Shown here: positions 1-8,400 of the stretch, piece after piece
How positions within the stretch are numbered: position 1 is the first letter of the stretch
Layout of the letters: each line of letters begins with the position of its first letter
NCBI GenBank assembly: GCA_030834905.1
Contig: JAUQWZ010000028.1
Coordinates: forward strand, 1-64,000
DNA from: Aggregatilineales bacterium
GTDB taxonomy: Bacteria; Chloroflexota; Anaerolineae; Aggregatilineales; Phototrophicaceae
Length of the DNA stretch: 64,000 bases
Direction: 5' to 3'
Program-made: the position numbers and the translations under genes
Notes under the pieces: model-generated
The model's input: the letters and a program-made list of their open reading frames with translations, nothing else
Told to the model about the DNA's origin: nothing
Database searches by the model: none

Positions 1-8
1 CCCCCTAA

Positions 9-42
9 GAACCGTACGTGAGCCTTTCGACTCATACGGCTC
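9..42 (-). ncRNA. Group II intron domain V (intron 1)
   Basis: A catalytic hairpin of 34 nt on the minus strand. It begins GAGCCGTATG and ends CGTACGGTTC, with a central GAAA tetraloop-like turn. This is the most conserved part of group II ribozymes. It lies 9 nt beyond the maturase stop codon, the usual arrangement. Confidence 0.92.
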
Positions 43-50
43 AAGCCTCT

Positions 51-1907
51 TTAAACGCCCCGTGAGGGACGCGGTTTCTCCACCGTTAGTTTCTGAGTGT
101 GAACAAGTGCATGGCAGTTCGGGTGAAGCAGTACGCAGTTCTCGTCCCGGTCAGAACCGCCGAAAACCCTTTCCAAGATGTGGTGGTTGTGCCATCCGGT
201 CTCGGCGGTGATTTTCTGTTGACAGATTGGACAAATACCGCACTGCTCTTTCCACAGACGGATGAGGTGGCGTTTGCCCTTCAGCGTATTGACCATCTTC
301 AATTCCAATCGCCGCTCGAAATACATCTCCCAAGCGGGGTCAAACGGATTTGCGTCCGACTGAACTTGAATATGCCGCTGAATAGATAGATGGGTTGGGT
401 CGAAAAGCAGGATTTGCTCGCCGTTGAAGTCGCCAAAGAATGTCCAGTCTTGCCCATTGACCACCTTAAAATACTTGCGCTTGCGCCACAGCGCTCCTTT
501 ATTGCGGTGTCGCCGCTTCACCCATCGCCACAGCGTCATTACGATGTCGTGCTGCAATGAACCGAAGATTTCTCCGCTGACGGCGTGACGATGGTACATT
601 GCCCATCCCTTGATGATGGGGTTGAGCAGAAATATCAGCTTTCCAGCAGGCATTTGCGGATGCGTTTTCACCAACTCACGCACTCTGTTGAGGAGTTTGT
701 GAATGCTCTTTCGCGCTGGTTTGATGAGCAGCTTGCCCTTGTACTTGCGGACGTTTTGCCCCAGAAAATCGAAGCCATCATCAATGTGGGTAATCAGTGT
801 CTTTTCCGGGGACAGGCGCAGCCCGCGTTCTTGCAGAAAAGCTTCTACAAGGGGTTTGACTTCGTGTTCCAGTAGTTCGCGTGAGCATCCGGTGATGATA
901 AAGTCGTCGGCGTAGCGCACCAGATTGACGAGCGCATTTTGTCCTTTTGGTTGGTGTTTTGGAAAGCGTTTGAGCAGCAGTGCCTCTAATCCATCCAGCG
1001 CCATGTTCGCCAATACAGGCGAGATAATGCCGCCTTGTGGAGTGCCTTCCTCTGTTGGAAACAATTTCCCCTTTTCCAAATATCCCGCTTTGAGCCATTT
1101 ACGGAGGATGCTGCGTTCAACTGGGACGTTGGTCAGTAACCACTCGTGGCTGATGGTGTCGAAGCAGGCTTTAATGTCACCTTCCATGACCCATTTCGCG
1201 CAGCGCTTTGGCGCAAGTGCCGTGAAGCAGCGTTCAATCGCATCATGGGCGGAACGTTCTCGACGAAAGCCATAGGAGCAGGTATCAGCGGTGGTTTCTG
1301 CAACGGGTTCGAGTGCAAGCAAATAAAGCGCTTGCATCGCCCGGTCGTAAAGGGTCGGGATACCGAGTGGACGTTTCTTCGTTTTGTCACTGCTCTTGGG
1401 AATGTAGGTGCGTTTCAGAGGAAGAGGGCGATAACCGTGCTGCCGAAGCTGGTAGACCGCTTGAAGCTTTTTCTGTGGCGTATCCCAAAGTTCTCCGTCT
1501 ACGCCAGGTGTGTTCTTGCCTTGATTTTCGGTCACTCGTTTGACTGCCAGCGCTTTGGCGCTGTACGAGCGGGTGAGCAAATGCTGCAAGGCTTTCACTT
1601 TGCCCCATCTGCCTTCCTGAGTTGCCTTCACGATACGAGTTTGCAGCCGACGCACGGTTTTGTGAGCGGACTGCCAGTCGATACTGTGCCAGTCCTCCAC
1701 GTTGTCGTGGGAGACTGCACCAGTAGGGTGAACTACCGTCATCTGCTTTGTCTCCTTAATCGGTTTCTCAAACGCTTTCGTGACAAGAGACCAGATGGAA
1801 GTCTGCCCGCTTTCGCGTGAGGTGATATCGGTTTTACCCTCAACCTCTATCCCGCCCATTACAGGCGAGCGTTCGCTTTCTCCATCCTCCTTTACCCGCT
1901 GCGTCAT
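51..1907 (-). CDS. ltrA: Group II intron reverse transcriptase/maturase with HNH domain
   Basis: A 618-aa intron-encoded protein that reverse-transcribes the intron and helps it splice. It has an N-terminal RVT_N-like region (about 75-150), the RT palm with RYADDF near residue 330, a GIIM-type maturase segment starting DFLGQNVRKY, and a C-terminal HNH nuclease (CPICQ, NHHILE, HPNCHALVH). The domain order is that of bacterial chloroplast-like group II introns with an endonuclease. No frameshift or missing RT motif is visible, so it may still be active. It is unrelated in sequence to the RT at 11942-13855 beyond the core motifs. Confidence 0.95.
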   Translation of the reverse strand: MTQRVKEDGESERSPVMGGIEVEGKTDITSRESGQTSIWSLVTKAFEKPIKETKQMTVVHPTGAVSHDNVEDWHSIDWQSAHKTVRRLQTRIVKATQEGRWGKVKALQHLLTRSYSAKALAVKRVTENQGKNTPGVDGELWDTPQKKLQAVYQLRQHGYRPLPLKRTYIPKSSDKTKKRPLGIPTLYDRAMQALYLLALEPVAETTADTCSYGFRRERSAHDAIERCFTALAPKRCAKWVMEGDIKACFDTISHEWLLTNVPVERSILRKWLKAGYLEKGKLFPTEEGTPQGGIISPVLANMALDGLEALLLKRFPKHQPKGQNALVNLVRYADDFIITGCSRELLEHEVKPLVEAFLQERGLRLSPEKTLITHIDDGFDFLGQNVRKYKGKLLIKPARKSIHKLLNRVRELVKTHPQMPAGKLIFLLNPIIKGWAMYHRHAVSGEIFGSLQHDIVMTLWRWVKRRHRNKGALWRKRKYFKVVNGQDWTFFGDFNGEQILLFDPTHLSIQRHIQVQSDANPFDPAWEMYFERRLELKMVNTLKGKRHLIRLWKEQCGICPICQQKITAETGWHNHHILERVFGGSDRDENCVLLHPNCHALVHTQKLTVEKPRPSRGV

Positions 1908-2356
1908 TGACGCACCTTACGGCTGTCTACCCGTTTACACGGGAACGCGACGGGCTTACCGTGTTCATCCTGAGTAACGCGGGTGGGTTAGGACGCTCTC
2001 TCTCCGCCGGTGGCTTTGATGTCCATGACAGGGAAGTCGACAATCCCTGTACCAGCCACGCACCTTTTGGTTCAAGCCTGTCAGCATCTTTGGCTTGTCA
2101 GTACCTAACGACGTTTATCGAGAATTCGCATCTGCTCGCCATACCACCCTACCCTAGCCCCTATCCGCCTTGATGCTGGCAGAACCACCTTCCCTCACAG
2201 GTTGTGTGGCAGTTTTGCGACTGTGGGATACATTGTCAGTGGGCGATTAGACAGTTCGTTACCTCACCGCCGACCACCTAGGGTACTGTTGATGGAACAA
2301 CAGGTTCGTAACGCTTGCGCGTTGAACAATTACTCAGGACGCTTTGCACGTCGCAC

Positions 2357-2497
2357 ATCCACCGGGTATTCGGTCGTCCGCTCACCGTCGGTCTTACGCA
2401 GCATCACCCCGAACGAGTAAAAACTCAGGATCAGCGACGGCTGTTCGTTCAGCGCCGCTGTCAACACCTGTCCATTCCAGTCGGATTGATCGTTCAT
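2357..2497 (-). CDS. 5' exon of an intron-split gene, possibly PRTRC protein B / E2-like
   Basis: An open frame of exactly 47 codons from ATG at 2497 to the intron boundary at 2356. It starts MNDQSDWNGQVLTA and ends ERTTEYPVD. The start overlaps the last ~100 bp of the upstream gene in another frame. The pattern (hydrophobic strand SLILSFYSFGVMLR, then EYPVD) resembles my memory of the N-terminus of Prok-E2_D / PRTRC system protein B, and it lies four genes from a PRTRC protein C-like ubiquitin fold, as in PRTRC cassettes. The family call is inference from 47 residues. The rest of the gene lies beyond the left edge. Confidence 0.5.
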
Positions 2498-3275
2498 TGA
2501 GCTTGCCTTTCTGTTTCAGTTCACGATAGAGCGTGGTGATATGGCGCTCCAGCGCTGCCATGAGATCAAGGGTGGTCTTGAGGACATCCAGCCCCGCCAT
2601 CGCATCGCCCATGATGCCGTTCGCTTCTTCGATCATCTCGACGGCGAAAGCGATGTCTTCCGGCGACCACGAGAGCGGTTGGATTTCGGACAGTGCCTCG
2701 TCGGTGTAATCGACCAAAGAGTTGCCGGTACACGAGAACAGCCAGCCGAACAGCCAGCCCACCTGCCGTAGCGCTGGATCATTTTGTTCGTGCAGACTGC
2801 TGGCAATGAAGCTGCCGACCCGATGGATCGCTTCCGGCACGTCGATGCGATAGGTTTCGCCTTCGGGTATCTCAATGCCAAACGGCGTGAGAATCGGCAG
2901 CAGGTCGCTTTGAACGGCATAGAACTCCGGGTCTTCGAGATCGATGCCCAGCGCGACCAGCGGAATCCCCCAGCCGATGGTTTCGATGTCGTCGAGTGGG
3001 ATGCCCTTCGCGGAAATCGCCCGGCATAGCAACCGATCCAGTTCAGCATACGGCGCACCTGCCCGCATCCGCTCAATCGCGTCTGCATAGATATCGGGGA
3101 ACGCGCCGCGAGTGACCTGCAAGCCAATCGTCAGCGGGTCGGTCTCGTAATCAATCTCGTCTTCAAAGTCGTCCCAGAACGGATCGAAGGTGGCAGCCGC
3201 CGACGCCAACAACAGCAGCGGATCAGTGGTCAGGGCAACTGCCAAGTGGTCATAGATCGCCGTGATTGCGTTCAT
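2394..3275 (-). CDS. Acidic hypothetical protein of the ubiquitin-like cassette
   Basis: A 293-aa acidic protein with no family I recognise. The N-terminus is hydrophobic then acidic (FDPFWDDFEDEIDYETD). The middle holds two tryptophan-rich helices (QVGWLFGWLFSC), and the C-terminal third is helical and charged. No signal peptide or metal motif is visible. Its ATG overlaps the stop of the 86-aa gene upstream by 4 bp (GTATGA), suggesting translational coupling, and its 3' end overlaps the start of the intron-split gene. By position it could be one of the accessory PRTRC proteins, but the sequence does not show which. Confidence 0.8.
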   Translation of the reverse strand: MNAITAIYDHLAVALTTDPLLLLASAAATFDPFWDDFEDEIDYETDPLTIGLQVTRGAFPDIYADAIERMRAGAPYAELDRLLCRAISAKGIPLDDIETIGWGIPLVALGIDLEDPEFYAVQSDLLPILTPFGIEIPEGETYRIDVPEAIHRVGSFIASSLHEQNDPALRQVGWLFGWLFSCTGNSLVDYTDEALSEIQPLSWSPEDIAFAVEMIEEANGIMGDAMAGLDVLKTTLDLMAALERHITTLYRELKQKGKLNERSIRLEWTGVDSGAERTAVADPEFLLVRGDAA

Positions 3276-3532
3276 ACGCCGAACTCCAGCACACTCGCGT
3301 TCAACAGCGGGATAGGCGCGAGGTTGGTCAACTGCCGCGCCGCCGCCGCGCAGCGTCCGGTGTAGGCGACGATCTCGGTCACGGTTTCGACCAGCGTCTC
3401 GCGCGGGATGCGTGCCGCTCCGGTGATCAGGTGGGGCTGCTCGCGCAGCAGCCCCATGCCCTTCAGCTCAACCGGCGCGATGGACAAAAGACAGTGACGT
3501 AATTCGTCCAAGCCGAATGAAATACCGCCCAT
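3272..3532 (-). CDS. Small hypothetical protein of the ubiquitin-like cassette
   Basis: An 86-aa protein of unknown function between the ubiquitin-like gene (5 bp upstream) and the 293-aa gene (4-bp overlap). It starts MGGISFGLDELRHCLLSI and has a helical middle (RETLVETVTEIVAYTGR). The tight spacing on both sides, rather than homology, argues that it is a real gene of the operon. No domain is recognised. Confidence 0.65.
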   Translation of the reverse strand: MGGISFGLDELRHCLLSIAPVELKGMGLLREQPHLITGAARIPRETLVETVTEIVAYTGRCAAAARQLTNLAPIPLLNASVLEFGV

Positions 3533-3537
3533 TGTCC

Positions 3538-3759
3538 TCAGCCTTTGCGACCCGGCTGGGGCAGGAATTCGACGACGCGCAGCCCATTCTCGTCGCGCTC
3601 ACGGATGGTGGCGTTGGCGATTTCCGGGTAGCTGGTCTTGAGCAAATCGCGTACAGCGTTGTTGTCGAGCGGAGCCATTGACGGGTCTTCGACGATGCGC
3701 GTCGCGCCGATCTTGAACACGCGCGTCGGCTGGGTGGGAGTTGTGTTTTGGTCAGTCAT
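3538..3759 (-). CDS. PRTRC system protein C-like prokaryotic ubiquitin-like protein (Prok_Ub)
   Basis: A 73-aa protein matching the layout of PRTRC protein C / Prok_Ub. After a 12-residue tail comes RVFKIGATRIVEDPSMAPL, then VRDLLKTSYPEIANATI, a last strand LRVVEFLPQ, and a terminus of PGRKG. Known members have RVF, a D-P-loop, a YPEL-like helix and a GTKG end. The family adopts a beta-grasp fold and in PRTRC cassettes is encoded with ThiF/E1-like and E2-like proteins. Whether it is conjugated to anything is unknown. The terminal Gly would suit adenylation. The E1 and JAB genes would have to lie left of the window. Confidence 0.75.
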   Translation of the reverse strand: MTDQNTTPTQPTRVFKIGATRIVEDPSMAPLDNNAVRDLLKTSYPEIANATIRERDENGLRVVEFLPQPGRKG

Positions 3760-3789
3760 GGTGAAGTTGTCCTTTTCTGGTGAGGTGAA

Positions 3790-4449
3790 CTAGAGGAGAG
3801 CAGTTGAGGCGGATGCGCCGTTGGTCGAGATGGCGGGCGAAGTCGGCGCTTCAAGCGTGAGCGGCTCGTCGTCTTCAGCGGCGGCTGGCGTTTCGTCGCT
3901 CTCAGTTGATTCACCGACCTGCACGAAGTCTTCCAGCGCGAACAGCGCCATATCCCACGCCGTCAGGTGTTTCATCTTCTTCGCCAGCGCGTACACGTCA
4001 GGGATGCGGATCGGCGTCTCTCCGTCCCACAGCTTGCCGTCGATGAGAATCGCGGCAAGCTGCACCGCCTGACGGTAGGCAGCGGCGTCCGTTTCTCCGC
4101 CGGTGAGTTTGAGATGGCTAATCTTGACCGTTTTCTTGCCCTTCTTGAGCGGAATATCGACGGTCGGTTCAGCAGGCGCAGGTGGCGGTGCGGATTTCTG
4201 GCTGCTGGCTGGCGCGCCAGCGGGCAGAGGCAGTTCGGCGATGACCGGCGGTTCAGCTTCGACGGCGGACAGCGCCATCACGCCGTCCTTGATAATCGCC
4301 GTGAGATCGGACAGGTTGGCGTAGGCGAACTGACGGACGTGCGCGAGATCGCCGCGCGCAATCAGCAGCGTGCCGTGCCGTTCATCGCTCTCGCTGTCGG
4401 GCAGCGTGAGCGTGATGATAGTCGGCTGTTTGGCGTTCTTCTTTGCCAT
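3790..4449 (-). CDS. Hypothetical two-part protein with Pro/Ala-rich linker
   Basis: A 219-aa protein. The N-terminal ~70 residues look like a compact beta/alpha domain (TIITLTLPDSESDERHGTLL). An Ala/Pro-rich linker follows (about 70-95), then a second domain (VKISHLKLTGGETDAAAYRQ) and an acidic, low-complexity tail. I recognise no family. It lies 30 bp upstream of the ubiquitin-like gene and 21 bp downstream of the primase-like gene, so it is probably co-transcribed. PRTRC protein E is a possible equivalent by position only. Confidence 0.75.
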   Translation of the reverse strand: MAKKNAKQPTIITLTLPDSESDERHGTLLIARGDLAHVRQFAYANLSDLTAIIKDGVMALSAVEAEPPVIAELPLPAGAPASSQKSAPPPAPAEPTVDIPLKKGKKTVKISHLKLTGGETDAAAYRQAVQLAAILIDGKLWDGETPIRIPDVYALAKKMKHLTAWDMALFALEDFVQVGESTESDETPAAAEDDEPLTLEAPTSPAISTNGASASTALL

Positions 4450-4470
4450 GAGGCATTTCCTTTCACTGAT

Positions 4471-5421
4471 TTAGCGAGCGAGATGGCGACTTGAGACAGG
4501 CGTTTGTGGAACGGGCATCACCTCCCTTCGTGTGTGATCACGTGGTGGAATACCGAGCGCTGGACATAATTCCCTGAGCAGGAGCGTGCCGCACACGTGG
4601 CAGAAGCCATATCCACTTCGGATGTTGAACCCAAAGCTGGGATGCTGGTCGTCGTGTTTGTGCCGTTCTGGAAACGGACACGCGCCGTTGAGCCAGTTGC
4701 CGCGTTGTTTGCAGCCGCACGCGAGCAGTGCATTCGTCACTTGTGCAATCAAATCGGAACTGGGGATATAAGATGAACGATGGTCAGATGGTTTGGCGGC
4801 ATTTGCCGGGTGTGTGGGAAGCAGAGGAGCGAAATCCCTCAACCTGAAGTGGTGGTCGCTCAGTGAGACCACGCTGCACTGCGCCTTCTCTCGCGCCGGT
4901 TTGGTGTTCACCGTCGAGGGGACGCGCAGGCTTTGGGCGACGCTGAGCATGTCGCCGTGCAGCGCAGCGGCTAGTCCGCGCAGCAGGCGGCGCGCCATTT
5001 CGAGATCCGCTGTCGGTGTATCCAACCACCAATAAGCGTGGTACCCGCCGCCGCTGTGGACGATGCACGACGGCGCTGGCAACGCGGAGTGCAGCCGTTC
5101 AAGCGCGTCGGGTGATGGATCATCGACATCGACGAACAGCGCTGGCAGCGCGACGACATCCGCCGTGCCACCGCGCTGCCACCGCGTCAAACCCGGACGA
5201 CGCAGCCCGACTGCGAAATACGCACCCCAGCCGAGCGCGTTCGCGCCGTCGAGTTTCGCCAGCGCCTCACGCAGCGCGGCAGGGTTATTCAGCGGAATGT
5301 GACGCGAAGGCGTGCGGTGTTCCCCGTCCGGGTGGATGGCGGTGAGCGTCAGGCAGGTCTGACGATAGGCGGAGCAGCGTGCCAGCAGCGCCGCGAAAAA
5401 CGTGCCGCGTTCGTCGCACAT
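4471..5421 (-). CDS. RepB/primase-like replication protein with zinc finger
   Basis: A 316-aa protein with a primase-like core. It has FVDVDDPSPDAL near residue 95 (acidic metal-binding pair) and CIVHSGGGYHAYWWL near 118-132, the His-containing motif typical of RepB and archaeo-eukaryotic-type primases on plasmids. The C-terminal segment (about 231-278) has Cys/His spacing like a CHC2 zinc finger (CGCKQRGNW, CPFPERH, CHVCG). I chose ATG at 5421, 4 bp after the upstream stop; a start at 5475 would overlap that gene by 50 bp. It likely primes replication of the mobile element. Confidence 0.75.
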   Translation of the reverse strand: MCDERGTFFAALLARCSAYRQTCLTLTAIHPDGEHRTPSRHIPLNNPAALREALAKLDGANALGWGAYFAVGLRRPGLTRWQRGGTADVVALPALFVDVDDPSPDALERLHSALPAPSCIVHSGGGYHAYWWLDTPTADLEMARRLLRGLAAALHGDMLSVAQSLRVPSTVNTKPAREKAQCSVVSLSDHHFRLRDFAPLLPTHPANAAKPSDHRSSYIPSSDLIAQVTNALLACGCKQRGNWLNGACPFPERHKHDDQHPSFGFNIRSGYGFCHVCGTLLLRELCPALGIPPRDHTRREVMPVPQTPVSSRHLAR

Positions 5422-5425
5422 GGCA

Positions 5426-8400
5426 TCAGAACAATGCCAACTGCTGCGTGAACGGGGTTTCGTCTTCCGCTTCACGCTGCGGGAAGGCGATCACCGTCCG
5501 TTCCGTTCGGCGTGGCGGCTTAGAGGAAACCATCCGCTGCGGTTTGACGACGTGGACGGAAGGAGTAGTTTCGCTACCACTGCTAATGAGTGACAGCAGC
5601 TTCTCTGCCACGTCCATTTCACAGCCCGGAAAGACGACGCGATGCTCGATCAGCCATGCCGCGATCTCTGGCGCAGCGCCGCCGTCGAGCAGCATCAGCA
5701 ATTCGGCACGCACGCGCGCCCACTCGATTTCATCGGCAATCAGGTGAACCGTCTCCAGATAAGCGACGACGGTTTCGACCGGACGCACAGCGATTTCATC
5801 CGCTGCCGCTCGTTCATGCGGAGGCTGCTCATCGACCGGGCTGATCGTCGCGCCCAGTTCCAGCGCCAGCGCGAACAGCGGATCAGGCTCGTCCACCGGT
5901 ACAGCATCGCTTCCATCGTCAACGCCTTCGACGTTCCAGTAGGCGGCGTCCTCGGTGTCGATCTCGGTCACGGCATCCGATGCTTTGAACAACTGCGATG
6001 GGTCGAGCAGGCTCTCGTCGCGCCCAATGGCTTCGAGCAGCGCTTCCTCGAATCCACCTTCGCCTTCGGTCAGCGCGTCCAATCCGGTCAGACCGATGTC
6101 ACCGGTGAGCAGCTTCGCTGCCCGCTGCTTCCGGCTCATCAGTTGTACGGCGGTTTGTTCCATCGTCCCTTCGGCATACAGGTAGACCACCTTGCAGTGC
6201 GTGTGCGTCTGGTTGAGACGGTACGACCGCGCCGCTGCCTGCATCAAGGTCGACAGGTTGAAGACCAGTTCGTAGAAGATCAGCGTCGGGAAGTGGATCA
6301 GGTCGAGACCGGTCTTGACCAGTTCGGGATTGCACAGGACGACGTTCGTTCCCTTCGCAATCTCGCGCTCGATGACCGCTTCGCGCCGCTCGGCATCGAC
6401 TGTGTTCTTGAGGATGTAGGTTCGCGCCTCTGGCACATGCTGGCGCAGCAGGTTCTCTACACGCGGCTGGATGTCGCGCGTGGCGGTCTGGCGAAAGTAG
6501 ATCACGCACGGACGATTCTCGGCGAGTTCGGCACGCACGAGGTCGATGAGCGCCTGTTCTTTAGCGAAGATGCGATCCGCGCCATAACTGGGGATGCTGG
6601 CGACCGTGTACGGCTCTTTTGCGCCAGTAATCGGATGTTTGAGGTTGTGGATCACCTCGTATGGACGATACGGCGCGTTCAGCCAGCCCATCGACCATTG
6701 CAGGTATGCCCCGCGAAAGCTGGTATCGCCTTCCCACCGCCGCTGGATCAGGTAATCCTTGAGTTTCTGACGGGTGCGGTCGTATTCGGCATAGACGTCC
6801 TCGTCGAGTTCGACCGGCAGCGCGATTTCCTCGTACTGCGGCAGCGCCTTGCCCAGATCGGCGAGCGAGAAGAAGATAGCGTGATCCAGCACTTCGGCAA
6901 CCAGCAGCGGCGAGATGCCCGGCGCTTCCTGATACGGACGCTCGTAGGTCGATGTCCCCGTGTACGCGCCGGTATCTCGGTCATACGACGGGCGTTCTTC
7001 GACCACTTGCTCCCTAACTCCCATATCGGCAACCCAGCGCGACTCGGCGCGTCCGCGCTGATTACTGCTCTCGCTGACGACCTCCTGAAACTGGTGAGAA
7101 CCGCGCGCTTTCCGGCTGAAGCGTTTGCCGCCGCCCCAGTTGTAGCGCTGACGCACGCGCGGATTGATCGCGTATTCGAGGTTGAAAATCGACGACGACC
7201 GTCCATTGAACGGCGTGCCGGTCATCGCCAGCACCTTCCCTGCCAGTCCCGCCATTCGGCTGAAGGCTTCGCCGTTTCCCGTGTCGCCGTGCTGCGCCTC
7301 GTGAACCTCATCCCAAATCAGCAGATAAACCCGATCCGGGTACATCTTCTTGAGGTACTCGTCCAGCCGGTAACGCGGATTTTTCGGCGGGTACTTCTCA
7401 CCGGGCTTCGGCTGTGAACCCCGGTCTCGACTCTCGCGCCAGAGCGGTGTCTGGCACACGCCGCAGGTGCGCTTGCCGCCTTCGAGCCACGACTGCGACG
7501 CGGGCGCGCTCACGCCATTCTTCTCCTGTATCACCGTGCAGCCGCAGTGCGGGCATTTCGGTACACGCTCCCGGCGGAGACGCTGATTCGGCAGATAGCC
7601 CTCTGGCACGGGCGAGTCGTATCGCCACAGCGCGACCGCTTCGCTGCGCCAGACGATTGCCGGTTCCCACGCACAACCGAGTTTGGTCAGATCGCGCTTG
7701 ATCAAACCGATCTTCGGCACCTTCGCGGGCAGCGTTTCGGCTCGCTCCATGAAGCGCTTGACGTCCTCATGCCGGCCAAGACGTTCAATGACGGCTTTTG
7801 TGGCGATGCTGAACAGCTCGCGTTTCCACTTGTCGATCAGGTGCGGTGGCGCGACAATCAGAATGATCTGACCTGGGCGCATTTCGTTCTGGAAAGCCGC
7901 CGCGATGTTAGACGCGATAGCGATGGCAGATGCGCCTCCGAGCGCCGTCTTTCCCACCCCCATCTGACCGATGAGCAGGATGCTGTCGCGGTCTTGCAAG
8001 CCGCATGTCACCGCCGCGATGACGTGCTTCTGCGCCGTATAGAGCGTGTATTTGCCCTTCAGCCGGAGGCCGTCAAGCCAGCGGCCAATGCCGTTCATAT
8101 CGAAGCGGTACATCGGCTGGAACTTCGCGTTGAGATAGTGCGCCAGCGCCCGTTTATTGGACGTGATGAAGCCGAGCAGCGCCTCGTCGCCTTCCATCTC
8201 GACGGTCGTGCCGTCGCTGGCGAGCAGCGAAAGCGTCGTCGTTGGCTTCAGTCGGATGGTCGTCTTCTTGACCTGACGTTCCGGGTCGTTCGGATCGGCT
8301 TCGACCTCGACGCGGGCAACCTGCTCGACGTGGCGCGTCTTGCCGCGCAGCGCCACACGCCCGTACTCGTCGGTTTCAATCACTGCGCCGTCGGCGACGC

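Larger units (their letters stand above)
1..2356 (-). mobile_element. Group II intron 1 (3' end beyond the window)
   Basis: A retrotransposing group II intron. On the minus strand it starts with the consensus GTGCGAC at 2356, encodes a reverse transcriptase/maturase, and ends in a typical 34-nt domain V at 42-9. Domain VI and the 3' exon lie left of position 1. The roughly 450 bp from 2356 to 1908 hold no gene and correspond to RNA domains I-III. It sits in sense orientation inside an open frame, whose 5' exon ends CCGGTGGAT. The intron carries a nearly complementary stretch (plus-strand 2007-2015), a candidate exon-binding sequence. Splicing would rejoin the host frame if the 3' exon is intact. 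Confidence 0.9.
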
